Source of the DNA: Paenibacillus sp. NAIST15-1
Lineage (GTDB): Bacteria > Bacillota > Bacilli > Paenibacillales > Paenibacillaceae
Direction: 5' to 3'
Length of the DNA stretch: 64,000 bases
NCBI RefSeq assembly: GCF_001894745.1
Contig: NZ_BBYF01000017.1
Location: 62,001 to 126,000 of the forward strand
This document shows, piece by piece, positions 9,169 through 17,904 of this stretch. The notes beneath the pieces are model-generated. The model ran no database searches and was not told the DNA's origin. It saw only the letters and a program-made list of their open reading frames with translations. How positions within the stretch are numbered: the stretch's first letter is position 1; every line of letters starts with the position of its first letter. The position numbers and the translations under genes are program-made.

Positions 9169-9196
9169 TCTCATTTACTAGATAGGAGTGGTAGCC

Positions 9197-9913
9197 ATGT
9201 CTATGCTGCAAGTATTAGATAAGGGGTATGTCCGGTTAGTCAACACGATGGGTTCGGATTTGACGGTTGTCAACTCCGCACGGGTATCCTATGCCAAGGA
9301 ATCGATGGAGCTAAGTGAACGGGATATTCGATTGATTCAATTTCTGGCTAGAGAAGGACATACCTCGCCATTTCGACATGTCATGCTGCAGTTCGAAGTG
9401 TACGCGCCGCTTATGGTTGCTAGACAGTGGTGGAAGTATGTCATAGGTTCTTCCCATATGGAAGGCACAGGCGACAGCTTGGAGGCTTGGAATGAATCGA
9501 GTCGTAGATATATCACTGAAGATCCTACCTTCTACATACCGTCTCAGGGGGAATGGAGAAGCAAGCCTGAGAATTCGAAGCAGGGCAGTGGAGACATTGT
9601 ATCCTGGGAAATCGGGCAGAAGCACACGGACGAGCTGATGAACTACATCGAGCTTGGCGTTGCCAAGTATGAAGCGGCACTAGAAGATGGCATATGCGCG
9701 GAGCAAGCTAGATTATTTCTGCCTTCCTATGGCATGTATGTGCGCTGGTATTGGACAGCCTCCCTGCAATCGGTAGCTCACTTCTTGAATCAACGCCTGG
9801 AGCATGATGCTCAGAAGGAAATTCAATCTTACGCGAAGGCGATATTGGAGCTTAGCAGACCTATTTTCCCACATTCCTTGCAAGAGCTCTTGAAGCAGGA
9901 TATTGGGGAGTAA
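9197..9913 (+). CDS. thyX: FAD-dependent thymidylate synthase
   Basis: The 238-residue enzyme makes dTMP from dUMP using methylenetetrahydrofolate and reduced FAD. Visible family features are the N-terminal NSARVSYAKES, the FRHVMLQFEVYAPLMVARQWWKY block and the NESSRRYI block. The usual ThyX RHRxxSxxxxSxR signature appears in the variant RQWWKY...SSH...NESSRRY form found in a subset of the family. The start at 9197 is preferred: AGGAG lies eight bases upstream, while the in-frame GTG at 9188 overlaps that site. It is monocistronic. Confidence 0.9.
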   Translation: MSMLQVLDKGYVRLVNTMGSDLTVVNSARVSYAKESMELSERDIRLIQFLAREGHTSPFRHVMLQFEVYAPLMVARQWWKYVIGSSHMEGTGDSLEAWNESSRRYITEDPTFYIPSQGEWRSKPENSKQGSGDIVSWEIGQKHTDELMNYIELGVAKYEAALEDGICAEQARLFLPSYGMYVRWYWTASLQSVAHFLNQRLEHDAQKEIQSYAKAILELSRPIFPHSLQELLKQDIGE

Positions 9914-10032
9914 ATGCAGGTAACAAGTGCATGTATATGGTCTTGAGGAGAGTATGCAATGGACGCAGCCATATTGGTATTCGGCTACTCCAATATGGTG
10001 CGTCCATTCTCATTTTCTATGAAATGCTTTAC

Positions 10033-10638
10033 TTATAGACCTTTAGATTTATTGCCCGCTGGTAGTAAGCGTCGTTCCACGCTCTCGTACATATCAAGCA
10101 AGCGAGATAGCCAAGCAAATCTAGTGGATGACCAGAACACGAGCACTGCTGAGAAGATCCCGATCATTGCGCCCACTGCAATATCTACAGGATAATGTAC
10201 GCCAACCCATACACGAGATAACGCTACACAACCCGCCAGCACAAGCCACAACCAGCCCCAGCCTGTTTTTTTGCGCATCAGCCAGAACGACGCACAGATG
10301 GAGAAAAACAATATCGTATGATCACTGGGAAATGAATTGTTGATGCTGTGATCGATTAATTTACTAACATGCGGGAGTTCCGCAAATGGTTGATGATGCG
10401 AATGGAACATTCCAACCGCTTTGCCAAGGAGCTCTGCGAGAATGAATGCAAATCCGCCTTGCAACACCATCATGCGATTGGCTGTTGTACGAGTGAACCA
10501 AAATAACAGCATGCTAGCTGCTAACAGATAGATCGTATATTCCGCAATGAATACGACAGATGGATTTAGAAAGGAGAGCTGCTTGCCTAAGTCGTTAATT
10601 CCACGAAACATTTCAATATTTAATTGGGGTAATGACAC
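10033..10638 (-). CDS. bcrC: Undecaprenyl pyrophosphate phosphatase, BcrC/PAP2 type
   Basis: The 201-residue membrane protein belongs to the PAP2 superfamily. It shows the three phosphatase motifs: a HHQPF region in the early loop, SINNSFPSDHT (near residues 113-123) and SRVWVGVHYPVDIAVG (near residues 155-170). The overall order matches BcrC, which recycles the C55 lipid carrier at the outer membrane face and gives bacitracin resistance in Bacillus. A GGAGGAAG ribosome site precedes the ATG. It is divergent from the conserved hypothetical gene at 10863. Confidence 0.8.
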   Translation of the reverse strand: MSLPQLNIEMFRGINDLGKQLSFLNPSVVFIAEYTIYLLAASMLLFWFTRTTANRMMVLQGGFAFILAELLGKAVGMFHSHHQPFAELPHVSKLIDHSINNSFPSDHTILFFSICASFWLMRKKTGWGWLWLVLAGCVALSRVWVGVHYPVDIAVGAMIGIFSAVLVFWSSTRFAWLSRLLDMYESVERRLLPAGNKSKGL

Positions 10639-10862
10639 GTATGTTCTTCCTCCTTGTGACCTATATCAATTAGATCTAGTATTTATTCCATATGCTTAGT
10701 ATAGGGAGAGGGCTTTAATTGCTCCTTAATAAATTCTTAATATTACATAAAAATCTGATCAGAATCAGCTGGTTATTTATGGGTTATCGCGTATTTGCTA
10801 ATATGAACCGAATGGGGAACACGATTGTTATGATTCCTATGTTGAAATAGGAGGCTGTCAAA

Positions 10863-11459
10863 ATGGACTTCAATCTTTTGTGTCACTATTATGAAGCCGC
10901 AAGAGGGCCATTTCACAATTTGTCTGCACTGTCTATTGAAGAAGCGAACAGCATCTTGTCCGAGTTAAGAGAGAATGGAAGAGGCTTTGCAAGCAAACGA
11001 TCTGAAGATTACATGCAAATTCGGCGTCAATTAGAGAATCAGGCAAGAATGATGTTTGTAGAGCAAGGCGGCAATCCTCGGACGCTATATCCTCACTATA
11101 TGACATTAGGGCAATGCCACTGGCTGCTGGAGTGGTATGAAGAGGGAAGAGAATTACAAATCTATATTGATGATTTCGACGCAAGTACCATTAGTTTTAC
11201 TTATGGAGACTTATTTCCTACGATGCGAGTTGAGGACAGGAAGCCATATCGCAAAAAGGTATATACCCGAGATGCTATTCAACAGGTAGTTGAACAGTTT
11301 GGCTGGCCACAGCAATGGAACGCGCACGGTCATTATGGCCCTGAGCGATATATTGAAGTTCAAATATGGGATGATCGGGTCATAGAACGATACAGAAACA
11401 AATGGATAAATACTGAACATGCAGACAACCACGATTTTGAGGGGAGAACAATGGCATGA
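10863..11459 (+). CDS. Conserved hypothetical protein, 198 aa
   Basis: This is a soluble protein with no signal peptide or membrane segment. Conserved-looking features are an N-terminal YYEAARGPFHNLSALSIEEA helix, LENQARMMFVEQGG, SFTYGDLFPTM, and RYGWPQ-like EQFGWPQQWN followed by GPERYIEVQIWDD. It looks like a widespread uncharacterised Bacillales family (from memory), with no assigned reaction. The start ATG follows AGGAGG. It is alone on this strand and ends before a 256-bp stretch with no recognisable gene. Confidence 0.65.
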   Translation: MDFNLLCHYYEAARGPFHNLSALSIEEANSILSELRENGRGFASKRSEDYMQIRRQLENQARMMFVEQGGNPRTLYPHYMTLGQCHWLLEWYEEGRELQIYIDDFDASTISFTYGDLFPTMRVEDRKPYRKKVYTRDAIQQVVEQFGWPQQWNAHGHYGPERYIEVQIWDDRVIERYRNKWINTEHADNHDFEGRTMA

Positions 11460-11715
11460 GTGTAGCATCGCTTATTACTTTGCAGCCAAAGTGATCGAGG
11501 GGAAGCTATGTATTCAGGCTGGCCGAGCTAATTTATGACATGGCTTGGAATGATAAAGGAAAATTGTGAATATTGAAGATGGCCTATGAGGAAGATGTGA
11601 CATCTTCATTCAAATGCTGGAGACGAGAATGAGGGAAATATCAGAGCCATAAGGTGTCTCTTAGGAGGATTATTGTGACAAGGCATATTAATCCCCCAAT
11701 AAGACGATAACAAAT

Positions 11716-12612
11716 CTACGTATCTTTCGTTACGTAATAAGTTTGCAAGAACATAGAGATTTCGTCGTTAATAGTAACTAAATCCGAATCTGAAGGGAAA
11801 TGCCCCATATCGTATGATTTGATTGCGATCAGATTCGGGATGATTGCGCGTGCTGCTTGATTGAGCTGCTGATCAGGGAAAAATATGTCCTTTCGGCCTG
11901 TAATGAGAAGAGTCGGCGTATGGAAATGCTGGAGTTCCTCTTTTTCTGTAAGTTTAGGCATATTTTGCTCAAGTTTCACATATCGAAAAATGTCTCCAAT
12001 AATTTTCTTGTCTATTGCCTTCATCGTATTGTCAGACATGGCATTGGTTAGCTTATCAAGGTATCTATCTGAGGAAGTTGCATGGAACAGAAGCAGTGGC
12101 AAAAGGATGTCCTTGATCATTTTGAGCTTCGATCCTAAGCGTATCCCTGCTGGTGACACAAGCACGGCGCAGTCTATTTTATGCGGCATATAGGCGGCTA
12201 GTCTTAATATGATTCCTGCTCCAAAAGAGGGGCCTATAAATCCGCATTTCTCGATGTCAAGGCCGTTCATGAGTTCTTCAAGCCATAGAGGGAAACTATT
12301 ATCCTTAGCTGACACTCGAGTTTCTGCACTAAACCCAGGATGACCAATCGTATCGGGCGCATAAATTCGATACTGGCTCGTTAATGGAGAAAACCAAGAC
12401 AATGTCATTGGGTTGATGCAATTTCCCCCTTGTAATAGGAACAACGGCTTTCCATCAGTGGGTCCCACAGCTAATAGATGAGTTGAGCCAAAGCTTGTAT
12501 TCAGATACATACGCTCCACAGGAAACCGCAAAGCTTGTATATAGCTTTCATAATGATTCGCAATCAAACTTTTACCCTTTTCGCTTTTATAAATCGTTAC
12601 TATGCTGCTCAT
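11716..12612 (-). CDS. Alpha/beta hydrolase
   Basis: The 298-residue protein has the alpha/beta hydrolase layout: an oxyanion strand PLFLLQGGN near residue 75, DTIGHPGFS near residue 109, the nucleophile elbow GPSFGAG (Ser near residue 148), a late acidic segment GRKDIFFPDQ, and a catalytic His in DMGHFPSDSD near residue 275. The lid region between Ser and Asp is long and polar. The start ATG follows GGAGGAG. Its substrate is unknown. Confidence 0.8.
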   Translation of the reverse strand: MSSIVTIYKSEKGKSLIANHYESYIQALRFPVERMYLNTSFGSTHLLAVGPTDGKPLFLLQGGNCINPMTLSWFSPLTSQYRIYAPDTIGHPGFSAETRVSAKDNSFPLWLEELMNGLDIEKCGFIGPSFGAGIILRLAAYMPHKIDCAVLVSPAGIRLGSKLKMIKDILLPLLLFHATSSDRYLDKLTNAMSDNTMKAIDKKIIGDIFRYVKLEQNMPKLTEKEELQHFHTPTLLITGRKDIFFPDQQLNQAARAIIPNLIAIKSYDMGHFPSDSDLVTINDEISMFLQTYYVTKDT

Positions 12613-12785
12613 CGAACGCCTCCTCCGTACTTAGCACCATCCTATAGTTACGTTACATATCGAAATTGGATGCAGATGGGGCGAAAAGTTTAATTCTCAA
12701 ATTGAAGATGTGACGAGGCTGATCTTTGTCAGGTTGAAGACGTAGGTGGTTGCTCGCCATTTGAAAAAAGAAGGAGTGTTGGTTG

Positions 12786-13208
12786 ATGGGACGTGTCTCT
12801 AGAAGTGGGTTTGTCTTTCGGACAGTGTGGCTTGTAATACTTCTCATTCTGCTTCAAGGCTGTACATCCAAGTCTGGCCCTGAGTATTTGGAAATAAAGG
12901 GATTGAATCAGGATGAACAAGAGATTGTACAGCTCATCAACAAACGAATGCAATATTTGCATGAGGGCAATGCGGAGGAATATATGAAGCTATTCGCACC
13001 GAATAGTCCGATAACAGGCATGCCGACCTACCAATTGAAGGCGGTGAAGCTGCACACTCCCATCCATATTCAGGAGCAGAAAAAGGGATATCAAGTTCTT
13101 CTCCTAGCTGATGATATGCTGACCAACGATGATTTTTTCACATCACAGTACGTATTTATCAAAGGGAAAGATCCCGACTCGAAATGGTTAATTTACGATA
13201 TTGACTAA
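12786..13208 (+). CDS. Small lipoprotein with an NTF2-like look
   Basis: The 140-residue protein has a lipoprotein signal (VWLVILLILLQGC, Cys at residue 26), so it should be anchored outside the cytoplasmic membrane. The mature part contains NKRMQYLHEGNAEEYMKLFAPNSP, the helix-turn pattern seen at the start of NTF2/SnoaL-like folds, and ends in KWLIYDID. ATG at 12786 is preferred over the adjacent TTG because AAGGAG lies nine bases before it. No function can be assigned. Confidence 0.6.
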   Translation: MGRVSRSGFVFRTVWLVILLILLQGCTSKSGPEYLEIKGLNQDEQEIVQLINKRMQYLHEGNAEEYMKLFAPNSPITGMPTYQLKAVKLHTPIHIQEQKKGYQVLLLADDMLTNDDFFTSQYVFIKGKDPDSKWLIYDID

Positions 13209-13231
13209 ATGAATCCGAAAGGATATCTGAT

Positions 13232-13426
13232 ATGAAGAGATTGATGCAGGGCATAATTCTAATCGGTTTGTGTTCGCTACTTTTTAGTATACAGGTAAGA
13301 GAGGTAAGTGCTACTAGCTGGGTCTACTTAGAACCAGACAAGGTGATGGAACGGGCGTCTGTTATTGTGCAAGGGACGTACAATTTTAAGAGACAACAAG
13401 CAGGCAGCAGACAGGAAAGCATATAA
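13232..13426 (+). pseudogene. Truncated 5' end of a secreted-protein gene
   Basis: The gene start is intact, with a GAAAGGA ribosome site and ATG. It encodes a signal peptide (LMQGIILIGLCSLLFSI) and the beginning of a mature domain (SWVYLEPDKVMERASVIVQGTYNF). After about 53 residues it runs into unrelated DNA in which a TnpB-like fragment begins in another frame. It lies 24 bp after the lipoprotein gene and was probably once co-transcribed with it. The parent family is not named with confidence. Confidence 0.6.
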
Positions 13427-13541
13427 ATATCGACTCTATCCTAACAGAGACCAGCGGAACTTTTTCGAAAAAACCTTTGGATGTGTGCGTTTTGTGTATA
13501 ACAAAATGCTTGCTGACAAAATCAGTTCTTTTAAAAAATCT
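13413..13541 (+). pseudogene. TnpB (IS200/IS605 OrfB) N-terminal fragment
   Basis: A run of about 43 codons encodes AYKYRLYPNRDQ followed by FFEKTFGCVRFVYNKMLADK. This is the typical N-terminus of TnpB/OrfB RNA-guided nucleases carried by IS200/IS605 elements. The rest of the roughly 370-residue protein, with the RuvC residues and zinc finger, is absent. It lies between the truncated secreted-protein gene and a PhzF fragment, so an ancient IS605-type insertion followed by deletion is likely. Confidence 0.75.
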
Positions 13542-13832
13542 ATGTTCGTTTGCGATATTTTACCCCAGGGCATGAGATGAATCTATGCGGCCATGCAACT
13601 ACAGCGTCGTTGTATTGTTTACATTCGAAAGGCTATTTTGGAGAAAAGAAAAGCATTAACATCGAAACGAAGGCAGGTATCTTACCGATTGAATTCACGA
13701 TCCTTGATGGACGACTGTACATCAAAATGAAGCAGAACCGTTCACAGTTTATTCCTTTTCAAGGAGATATCGCGCGATTAGCGGAGTCAATCGGATTGCA
13801 GGTAGACGATATCGATCTGACCACACCAATAA
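13520..13832 (+). pseudogene. PhzF-family isomerase, internal fragment
   Basis: About 100 codons match the middle of PhzF-like proteins: RYFTPGHEMNLCGHATTASLYCL is the family signature, followed by IETKAGILPIEF and a domain-linking LAESIGLQVDDIDL region. Both the N-terminal part, with the catalytic Glu, and the whole second half are missing. The left border abuts the TnpB fragment. The right border runs into a ~77-bp repeat that recurs at 17801. Confidence 0.75.
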
Positions 13833-13909
13833 AGTGTATATTAATGGAATGTGATAAGCGCCCTTACAAGACACCTGACCCGACTGAAATCACGTTTTTT
13901 AGTTGGGTT
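13833..13909 (+). repeat. ~77-bp dispersed repeat, copy 1
   Basis: The unit starts AGTGTATATTAATGGAAT, contains AAGACACC and ends in a hairpin (ACCCGACT pairing with AGTTGGGT around a T-rich stretch). A diverged copy lies at 17801-17878 in the same orientation. Sequence shared outside any coding frame suggests a small mobile or structural element. Confidence 0.55.
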
Positions 13910-13921
13910 ATTTCATTCTAG

Positions 13922-14286
13922 GGGAGACTCCATAATAAGGTTCTCAGTAAATCGAATCTTTAATAATGATTGGAAGAAAAAGAAGCATAGAAGTGAAAAA
14001 CTTCTGTGTTTCTTTTTTTATATATTCATTGGAAATACTTTTCATTTCCGGGCACAGATGCTCCTTCCATCCTATTATAGAAGCTATATTTTTGAAGGTA
14101 AGGAATTTGTAAGGAATGGATAAGAAAAAAGAAATTTTTATTTTGTAGGATAAAAATGTAAAAACGAGCGAAAGGGGATTAGATAAGATCCATGTTGCCC
14201 TTTTGTTAGGGAGATGATAGCTGTGTAATTAGTACGGAACAACAAGCAATCACCCATACAATATGAATAAAGGAGTGGAATGCCCT
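13922..14286 (+). other. Intergenic stretch before the first serine hydrolase
   Basis: Apart from the strong terminator at 13979-14019 this 365-bp AT-rich stretch shows no gene. Short open frames in it lack ribosome sites and family resemblance. It presumably holds the promoter of the serine hydrolase gene. Confidence 0.4.
13979..14019 (+). terminator. Rho-independent terminator
   Basis: AGAAGCATAGAAGT pairs with ACTTCTGTGTTTCT around a short A-rich loop and is followed by seven T. It closes the gene-remnant region. Confidence 0.85.
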
Positions 14287-15456
14287 ATGAAAATACGTAG
14301 TCAAATTACATTTGCAAGTTTGGCACTTTTAATAGCTGGAAGTTCCCTGTTATACACAACGCCAACCCCATTTGTAAAAGCAGAGCCCACTCAAAATGTA
14401 TCAAGTTCGTCACAAACAAGTATTCAACGAGATCGTTCTTCCGTCAAGCAAGCAATGCGGGATACATTGCAGCTTGGATACCCGGGGATACTCGCTAAAA
14501 CTTCTGAGGGTGGAAAAACGTGGAGTTATGCTGTTGGGATAGCGGATCTGAGAACCAATAAACCAATGAAAACAGATTTTCGCTTTCGCATTGGCAGCGT
14601 GACGAAGACGTTCACCGCAACAGTTTTACTTCAATTTGCTGGAGAGAACCGCCTGAATCTAGACGATTCCATTGAAAAATGGTTGCCTGGTGTCATTCAA
14701 GGAAACGGATATGATGGTAACCAGATTACGATTCGGCAAATATTGAACCATACAAGTGGAATCGCTGAATACTCAAGGTCAAAAGAATTTGATCTTATGG
14801 ATACAAAAAAATCGTATGCAGCTGAAGAATTAGTAAGTATGGGGATTTCTCTACCCCCTGACTTTGCCCCAGGAAAGGGGTGGTCTTATTCGAACACAGG
14901 ATACGTATTACTGGGTATCCTTATTGAAAAAGTAACCGGAAACAGCTATGCGGAAGAAATTGAAAATCGGATTATTGAACCGCTTGAATTGTCGGATACA
15001 TTCCTACCTGGCAATTCGACCGTTATTCCAGGCACCAAGCATCCCCGCGGATATATCCAACTAGACGGAGCAAGTGAGCCAAAGGACGTTACTTATTATA
15101 ACCCAAGTATGGGTCAATCGGCTGGAGAGATGATTTCTACTGCTGACGACTTAAACAAATTCTTTTCTTACTTGCTCGGTGGCAAATTACTAAAAGATCA
15201 GCAACTAAAACAAATGCTTACTACCGTTCCTACAGGAATAGAAGGAATCGATGGATTTGGTCTTGGAATCTATGAAACTAAGCTTCCAAATGGTGTCTTG
15301 ATATGGGGACATACGGGTGGGATTCCAGGATTTGATACCTTTGCTGGGGGTACACATGGAGGTAGACATACGTTAGCCATCAGTTTGAACAGTATGGGTA
15401 AAGTTAAAAGTTCGGAACTTTTTAAAAATATTTTACTTGCTGAATTTAGCAAGTAG
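14287..15456 (+). CDS. Secreted serine hydrolase, class C beta-lactamase fold
   Basis: The 389-residue protein has a signal peptide and then a DD-peptidase/beta-lactamase fold. The nucleophile motif is SVTK (Ser104, Lys107), the second is YSN (Tyr201) and the third is HTG in WGHTGGIPG. Such proteins act outside the cell as D-Ala-D-Ala carboxypeptidases, D-aminopeptidases or esterases. ATG at 14287, downstream of AAGGAG, is preferred to the ATG at 14263, which precedes that site. Another serine hydrolase gene follows 52 bp downstream, probably in the same transcript. Confidence 0.85.
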   Translation: MKIRSQITFASLALLIAGSSLLYTTPTPFVKAEPTQNVSSSSQTSIQRDRSSVKQAMRDTLQLGYPGILAKTSEGGKTWSYAVGIADLRTNKPMKTDFRFRIGSVTKTFTATVLLQFAGENRLNLDDSIEKWLPGVIQGNGYDGNQITIRQILNHTSGIAEYSRSKEFDLMDTKKSYAAEELVSMGISLPPDFAPGKGWSYSNTGYVLLGILIEKVTGNSYAEEIENRIIEPLELSDTFLPGNSTVIPGTKHPRGYIQLDGASEPKDVTYYNPSMGQSAGEMISTADDLNKFFSYLLGGKLLKDQQLKQMLTTVPTGIEGIDGFGLGIYETKLPNGVLIWGHTGGIPGFDTFAGGTHGGRHTLAISLNSMGKVKSSELFKNILLAEFSK

Positions 15457-15508
15457 GTAAAAAGGAAAAAGGTTAAACTATGTCATTATCCAAGGAGGCA
15501 ATTCTCTC

Positions 15509-17584
15509 ATGAAAAATAAACTATCCGGGGTATTAGCCGCTACATTGGCGATAACGATGACCCTACCAACAGGCGCGATCGCAGCTTCTAGCAGTAAGAC
15601 TACAATTGTAGCAGGCCAAGAGGTTGCTAGCAAAGAACTGAAGAAGATTGCATCTGAGAAAGCTGCTCTACTCACGAAGTCCTATGAGACGACTAGCGTG
15701 CAGTATGCGCTAATTGATAATGGAAAAATTATTTTGTCGGGTCAGACAGGTAAGAACGATATGGAAGGGAATCAGCCGCTGACCAAGGATACTCTATACG
15801 GGATTGGTTCAACCAGTAAAGTATATACAGCTGCGGCTGTAATGAAATTGGTCGACGAAGGAAAAGTCGATTTGGATACTCCTGTTGTTCGCTATGTTCC
15901 TGATTTCAAGATGAAAGATGCGCGGTATAAACGTATTACGCCGCGTATGCTGTTGAACCACTCCTCGGGTATGCCTGGTATGACGTTCAATAATGTAGTT
16001 TTATTTAATGATAATGATACTTTTGCCCATGATAGCTTGTTGCGGGAACTATCCAGCCAAAGCTTGAAGGCCGACCCTGGCGCATTCTCGGTATACTGTA
16101 ACGACGGTTTTACGCTGGCCGAGATTTTGGTAGAAAGAGTCAGCGGTATGAGTTTTACTGAATTTCTACATCAAAAGTTTACAGAGCCATTAAAACTGAA
16201 TCATACGAAAACGCCGCAGGACAAATGGGAAGACGAAAAGCGGGCTGGACTTTATATTCCGACGTACCAAGGACAGCTTCCTATTGAATCATTGAATGCG
16301 ATTGGTTCGGGAGGGATCTCTTCCACGGCAGAAGATGTGGTGCGATTCTCACAATTATTTATGGGACAGGGAAAAGGAATCCTTTCTAATAAGGCAGTCA
16401 AGGAGATGGAGCAAGAGGAATATAAAAAAGGAATGTGGCCGGAGAACGGAGATAGTGTGTTCAACTATGGTCTTGGATGGGATAGTGTAGAACTATACCC
16501 ATTTAATAGATATGGGATAAAGGCCTTGGCTAAGGGCGGAGACACGGTGCTGCAACATGCTGCACTGGTCGTGCTTCCAGAGCAGAAGATGGCAGCTGCT
16601 GTGTTGTCGTCAGGCGGTAGCAGCGTTACAAATCAAATGGTGGCAACTAAATTACTGCTAACCGCGCTTAAAGAGAAGGGTGCAATTAAAGATATAAAGC
16701 CGGATAAATCCTTCGGCAAGCCAGTCAAGGTCAAGATGCCTCAAGACGTGGCAAAGAAAGCGGGCTTTTACGGGAATACCTACAGTCAGTTCAAAATAGA
16801 AATTACGAAAAAGGGAGAATTGTCCTTACCTCTTAAGCCAGGAGAAAAATATGTATATACGGCGGATGGAAGCTTTATTAATGAGAAGGGTACTTCCAAG
16901 CTCAACTTCGTCACCGAGAAGAATGGAAAAACGTATTTGAGGGAGAGCAAATATGAACTATCGCCAGGCTTGGAGCAAACTGCAATGAATAACTATTTAG
17001 CCGAGAAACTAGAAGACAATGTGCTACCGAAGAAAACCGCTGCTGCATGGGCGAAGCGGGAGGATGGCAAGTTCTATCTCGTGAACGAGAAATTTAGTTC
17101 TATGATCTATCTCGGAATACTAATACCTCTTACCACACAAATTACTCTCAATGAGGGCTATTGGGACAGCAAACAAATTACAGATCCGAATACGGCAAAG
17201 CATCAACTCCAGATTCCCGTGATGGGTGGGCGTGATACGGCGGAAGCTCGTTTCTATACAGAAGATGGAAATGAATATATGGAGATGGCCGGCTTCTTAT
17301 ATGTAAGTGAATCCAAGGTAAAACCGCTTGATGCAGGTCAATCATCCAAAGTTAAGCTGCAAGCAAATGGGCATGCGAAATGGTTTACGATCCCGCAAGC
17401 GGCAGCAGGGAAAACAATGACCGTGGCGTTGCCATCGAAGAGTTCGTTCGCGGTGTATGATGAGAAGGGAGTAAGTATCAACTTTACTGTTGCGAGCGGA
17501 AATAACAAAGTAAAACTGCCGAAGAACGGAACGGTTGTATTTGCTGGCGCGCCAAACTCGGAATTTACAGTTACGCTGAACTAG
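15509..17584 (+). CDS. Large secreted serine hydrolase with C-terminal beta-rich extension
   Basis: The 691-residue protein has a signal peptide ending near residue 26 (GAIAASS). The serine hydrolase domain has STSK (Ser101, Lys104), a YCN second motif (Tyr196) in place of YSN, and a KGGD third motif near residue 345. About 310 residues follow without a known domain call; they are rich in beta-strand patterns and end in a domain of short strands (VKLPKNGTVVFAGAPNSEF). The start follows CAAGGAGG. It is longer than ordinary family members because of the extension. Peptidoglycan or D-amino-acid peptide substrates are plausible but unproven. Confidence 0.8.
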   Translation: MKNKLSGVLAATLAITMTLPTGAIAASSSKTTIVAGQEVASKELKKIASEKAALLTKSYETTSVQYALIDNGKIILSGQTGKNDMEGNQPLTKDTLYGIGSTSKVYTAAAVMKLVDEGKVDLDTPVVRYVPDFKMKDARYKRITPRMLLNHSSGMPGMTFNNVVLFNDNDTFAHDSLLRELSSQSLKADPGAFSVYCNDGFTLAEILVERVSGMSFTEFLHQKFTEPLKLNHTKTPQDKWEDEKRAGLYIPTYQGQLPIESLNAIGSGGISSTAEDVVRFSQLFMGQGKGILSNKAVKEMEQEEYKKGMWPENGDSVFNYGLGWDSVELYPFNRYGIKALAKGGDTVLQHAALVVLPEQKMAAAVLSSGGSSVTNQMVATKLLLTALKEKGAIKDIKPDKSFGKPVKVKMPQDVAKKAGFYGNTYSQFKIEITKKGELSLPLKPGEKYVYTADGSFINEKGTSKLNFVTEKNGKTYLRESKYELSPGLEQTAMNNYLAEKLEDNVLPKKTAAAWAKREDGKFYLVNEKFSSMIYLGILIPLTTQITLNEGYWDSKQITDPNTAKHQLQIPVMGGRDTAEARFYTEDGNEYMEMAGFLYVSESKVKPLDAGQSSKVKLQANGHAKWFTIPQAAAGKTMTVALPSKSSFAVYDEKGVSINFTVASGNNKVKLPKNGTVVFAGAPNSEFTVTLN

Positions 17585-17644
17585 CTACAGTTCAAAATGA
17601 TCTTCAACAAGACCAGCACGACATAGGTAAAATACCTAAGCAGC

Positions 17645-17682
17645 AAGCTGTCGTCGGTACTCTACTGGCGGCAGCTTCTTTA
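17645..17682 (+). terminator. Rho-independent terminator after the serine hydrolases
   Basis: Eleven-base arms (17645-17655 with 17667-17677, allowing G-T pairs) are followed by CTTT and a T-rich tail. Confidence 0.75.
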
Positions 17683-17800
17683 ACTTTCTTTGTGGTCGAT
17701 TATGATTATATAAATGAATATATTCTTGTCTTCATTGAAGGAACAGCTCGTCCAAGAAAATGAAGTTGAACGTAACCCTTCTATCTGAATTGACAATTGG

Positions 17801-17878
17801 AGTGTATAATAATGGAATATGATTCAGTGTAGTAAGACACCAAATGGCCCGACTGAAAACTCGTTTTTGGTTGGGCCT
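17801..17878 (+). repeat. ~77-bp dispersed repeat, copy 2
   Basis: It begins AGTGTATAATAATGGAAT, contains AAGACACC and ends in a hairpin (GCCCGAC pairing with GTTGGGC around a T-rich stretch). It aligns along its whole length with 13833-13909. The distal hairpin shows compensating differences between copies: ACCC/GGGT in one, GCCC/GGGC in the other. Confidence 0.55.
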
Positions 17879-17904
17879 TGTCATGATAAGGAGAGAACCT
17901 CAAG

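Larger units (their letters stand above)
17585..17904 (+). other. Intergenic stretch with terminator and repeat copy 2
   Basis: The 320-bp gap holds the serine hydrolase terminator (17645-17682) and the second copy of the ~77-bp repeat (17801-17878), then the ribosome site of the acetyltransferase gene. No further gene is seen. Confidence 0.5.

Noticed and set aside
13851-14123. 90-codon frame after the PhzF fragment
   Set aside because: It crosses the repeat and the terminator at 13979, and its translation has no family character.
17791-17810. TTGACA and TATAAT in repeat copy 2 as a sigma-A promoter
   Set aside because: The boxes are only about nine bases apart, far too close for a normal promoter.
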